From contig CM046842.1 of NCBI GenBank assembly GCA_025618425.1, forward strand, positions 31,060,885 through 31,124,884: DNA of 64,000 nt, given 5' to 3'. The notes beneath the pieces are model-generated. The model was given only the letters and a program-made list of their open reading frames with translations. It searched no databases and was not told the DNA's origin. Within the stretch, counting starts at the first letter, position 1. The number at the start of each line of letters is the position of its first letter. Both the position numbers and the translations under genes were made by a program. Source of the stretch: Heliocidaris tuberculata (taxonomy: Eukaryota; Echinodermata; Echinoidea; Camarodonta; Echinometridae). Below are positions 63,463 to 64,000 of the stretch, in pieces.

Positions 63463-64000
63463 GCCATTAAAGGGCAATCCAACCTTGGTAATAAGATGAT
63501 TTGTGTGAAAGCAGAAAAATAAGAAAAACAGGATGGTGAAAGTTTGAAAGAAATCGGACAAGGACTAAGAAAGTTATGGATGTTTGAAAAATGAGATCAC
63601 TACATCTATGCGAATCTCAAATTGGCAATTTGGTGAGTCAATTGTGACATTTTTGTGGACAACTTTCCCATTTGTCGTACACAAAAATATCATTAATCTG
63701 CAGTTTTCTTCGAGGCGCTTTTACCCTCGGGGCTGTACTCAAAATATATTGGAGAAAGCATTATTGTTATAGGTCTTCATGAACAAAAAGATCCTACTGA
63801 GTAATGCATTTTGAAAAAAGTGACATTTTAGTCATTTTGTGTGTTAGAACGAATGGGGGAGTTGTCCACAGCTACATCACATTGACATTAGCTATTCGGC
63901 CAATTTGAAATTCCCATATGTATAGTGATTACAACTTTCAAAAATTCATAACTTTCTTATTGCTTGTCCGATTTCGTTCAAACTTTCACCAATTGATCTG
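63463..64000 (-). mobile_element. Family H element, inverted copy cut by the window edge
   Basis: From AAAGGGCAATCCAACCTTGG it is the reverse complement of 40985-41575, with matches such as CCCTCGGGGCTGTACTCAAA against TGAGTACTGCCCCGAGGG. The last part (TTTCGTTCAAACTTTCACCA) is the far arm. Confidence 0.8.

Overview
This is a eukaryotic, intron-rich, AT-rich window full of short foldback transposons. It most likely comes from an echinoderm of the sea-urchin type, or a related marine deuterostome. The evidence is two intronless Toll-like receptor (TLR) genes with a single C-terminal cysteine cluster, animal ACTL6A (BAF53) and UBE2T genes split by conventional GT-AG introns, and a dense load of MITE, LINE and tRNA-SINE remnants. 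Species identity is inferred and cannot be proved from the sequence alone.

Layout. Positions 40-45089 (minus strand) carry the first nine coding exons (317 codons) of ACTL6A/BAF53, the actin-related subunit of SWI/SNF and INO80/NuA4-type chromatin complexes. The last roughly 110 codons lie beyond the left edge. Intron 7 is about 31.5 kb (2276-33824) and holds, on the opposite strand, a complete intronless TLR gene (7308-10037, 909 aa) and a second TLR copy (24609-27337) broken by one frameshift and one nonsense codon. The two TLRs lie in a direct segmental duplication of roughly 6 kb (about 4830-10805 and 22990-28695). Each copy later gained its own transposon insertions. Intron 8 holds a large CAT/CAC microsatellite and a decayed copy of exon 9.

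Positions 45090-45540 form a short divergent promoter region. To its right on the plus strand lies UBE2T (non-coding first exon ending near 45674, coding exons 48847-55529, 244 aa), the E2 enzyme of the Fanconi anaemia pathway. Its catalytic Cys86 is intact and it has a long acidic, Ser-rich C-terminal tail. Everything from 55530 to 64000 is non-genic as far as I can see and consists of nested inverted-repeat elements.

Mobile elements. Four short elements have perfect 8-bp target duplications and terminal inverted repeats consistent with non-autonomous hAT transposons: 43417-43810, 46077-46558, 51979-52389 and the pair 13165-13768 / 28016-28610 (one family, two copies in opposite orientation). 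LINE remnants occur at about 12200-13930, 13932-14280, 22520-22690 and 43340-44690. A foldback family of about 145 bp starting GGGCCCTGTTTCATAAAAC is present in at least eight copies, and two dispersed families of about 400 bp are repeated in introns of both host genes. Housekeeping genes (chromatin remodelling and DNA repair) and innate immune receptors are thus interleaved, and the TLR pair shows duplication, mosaic divergence and decay of one copy.
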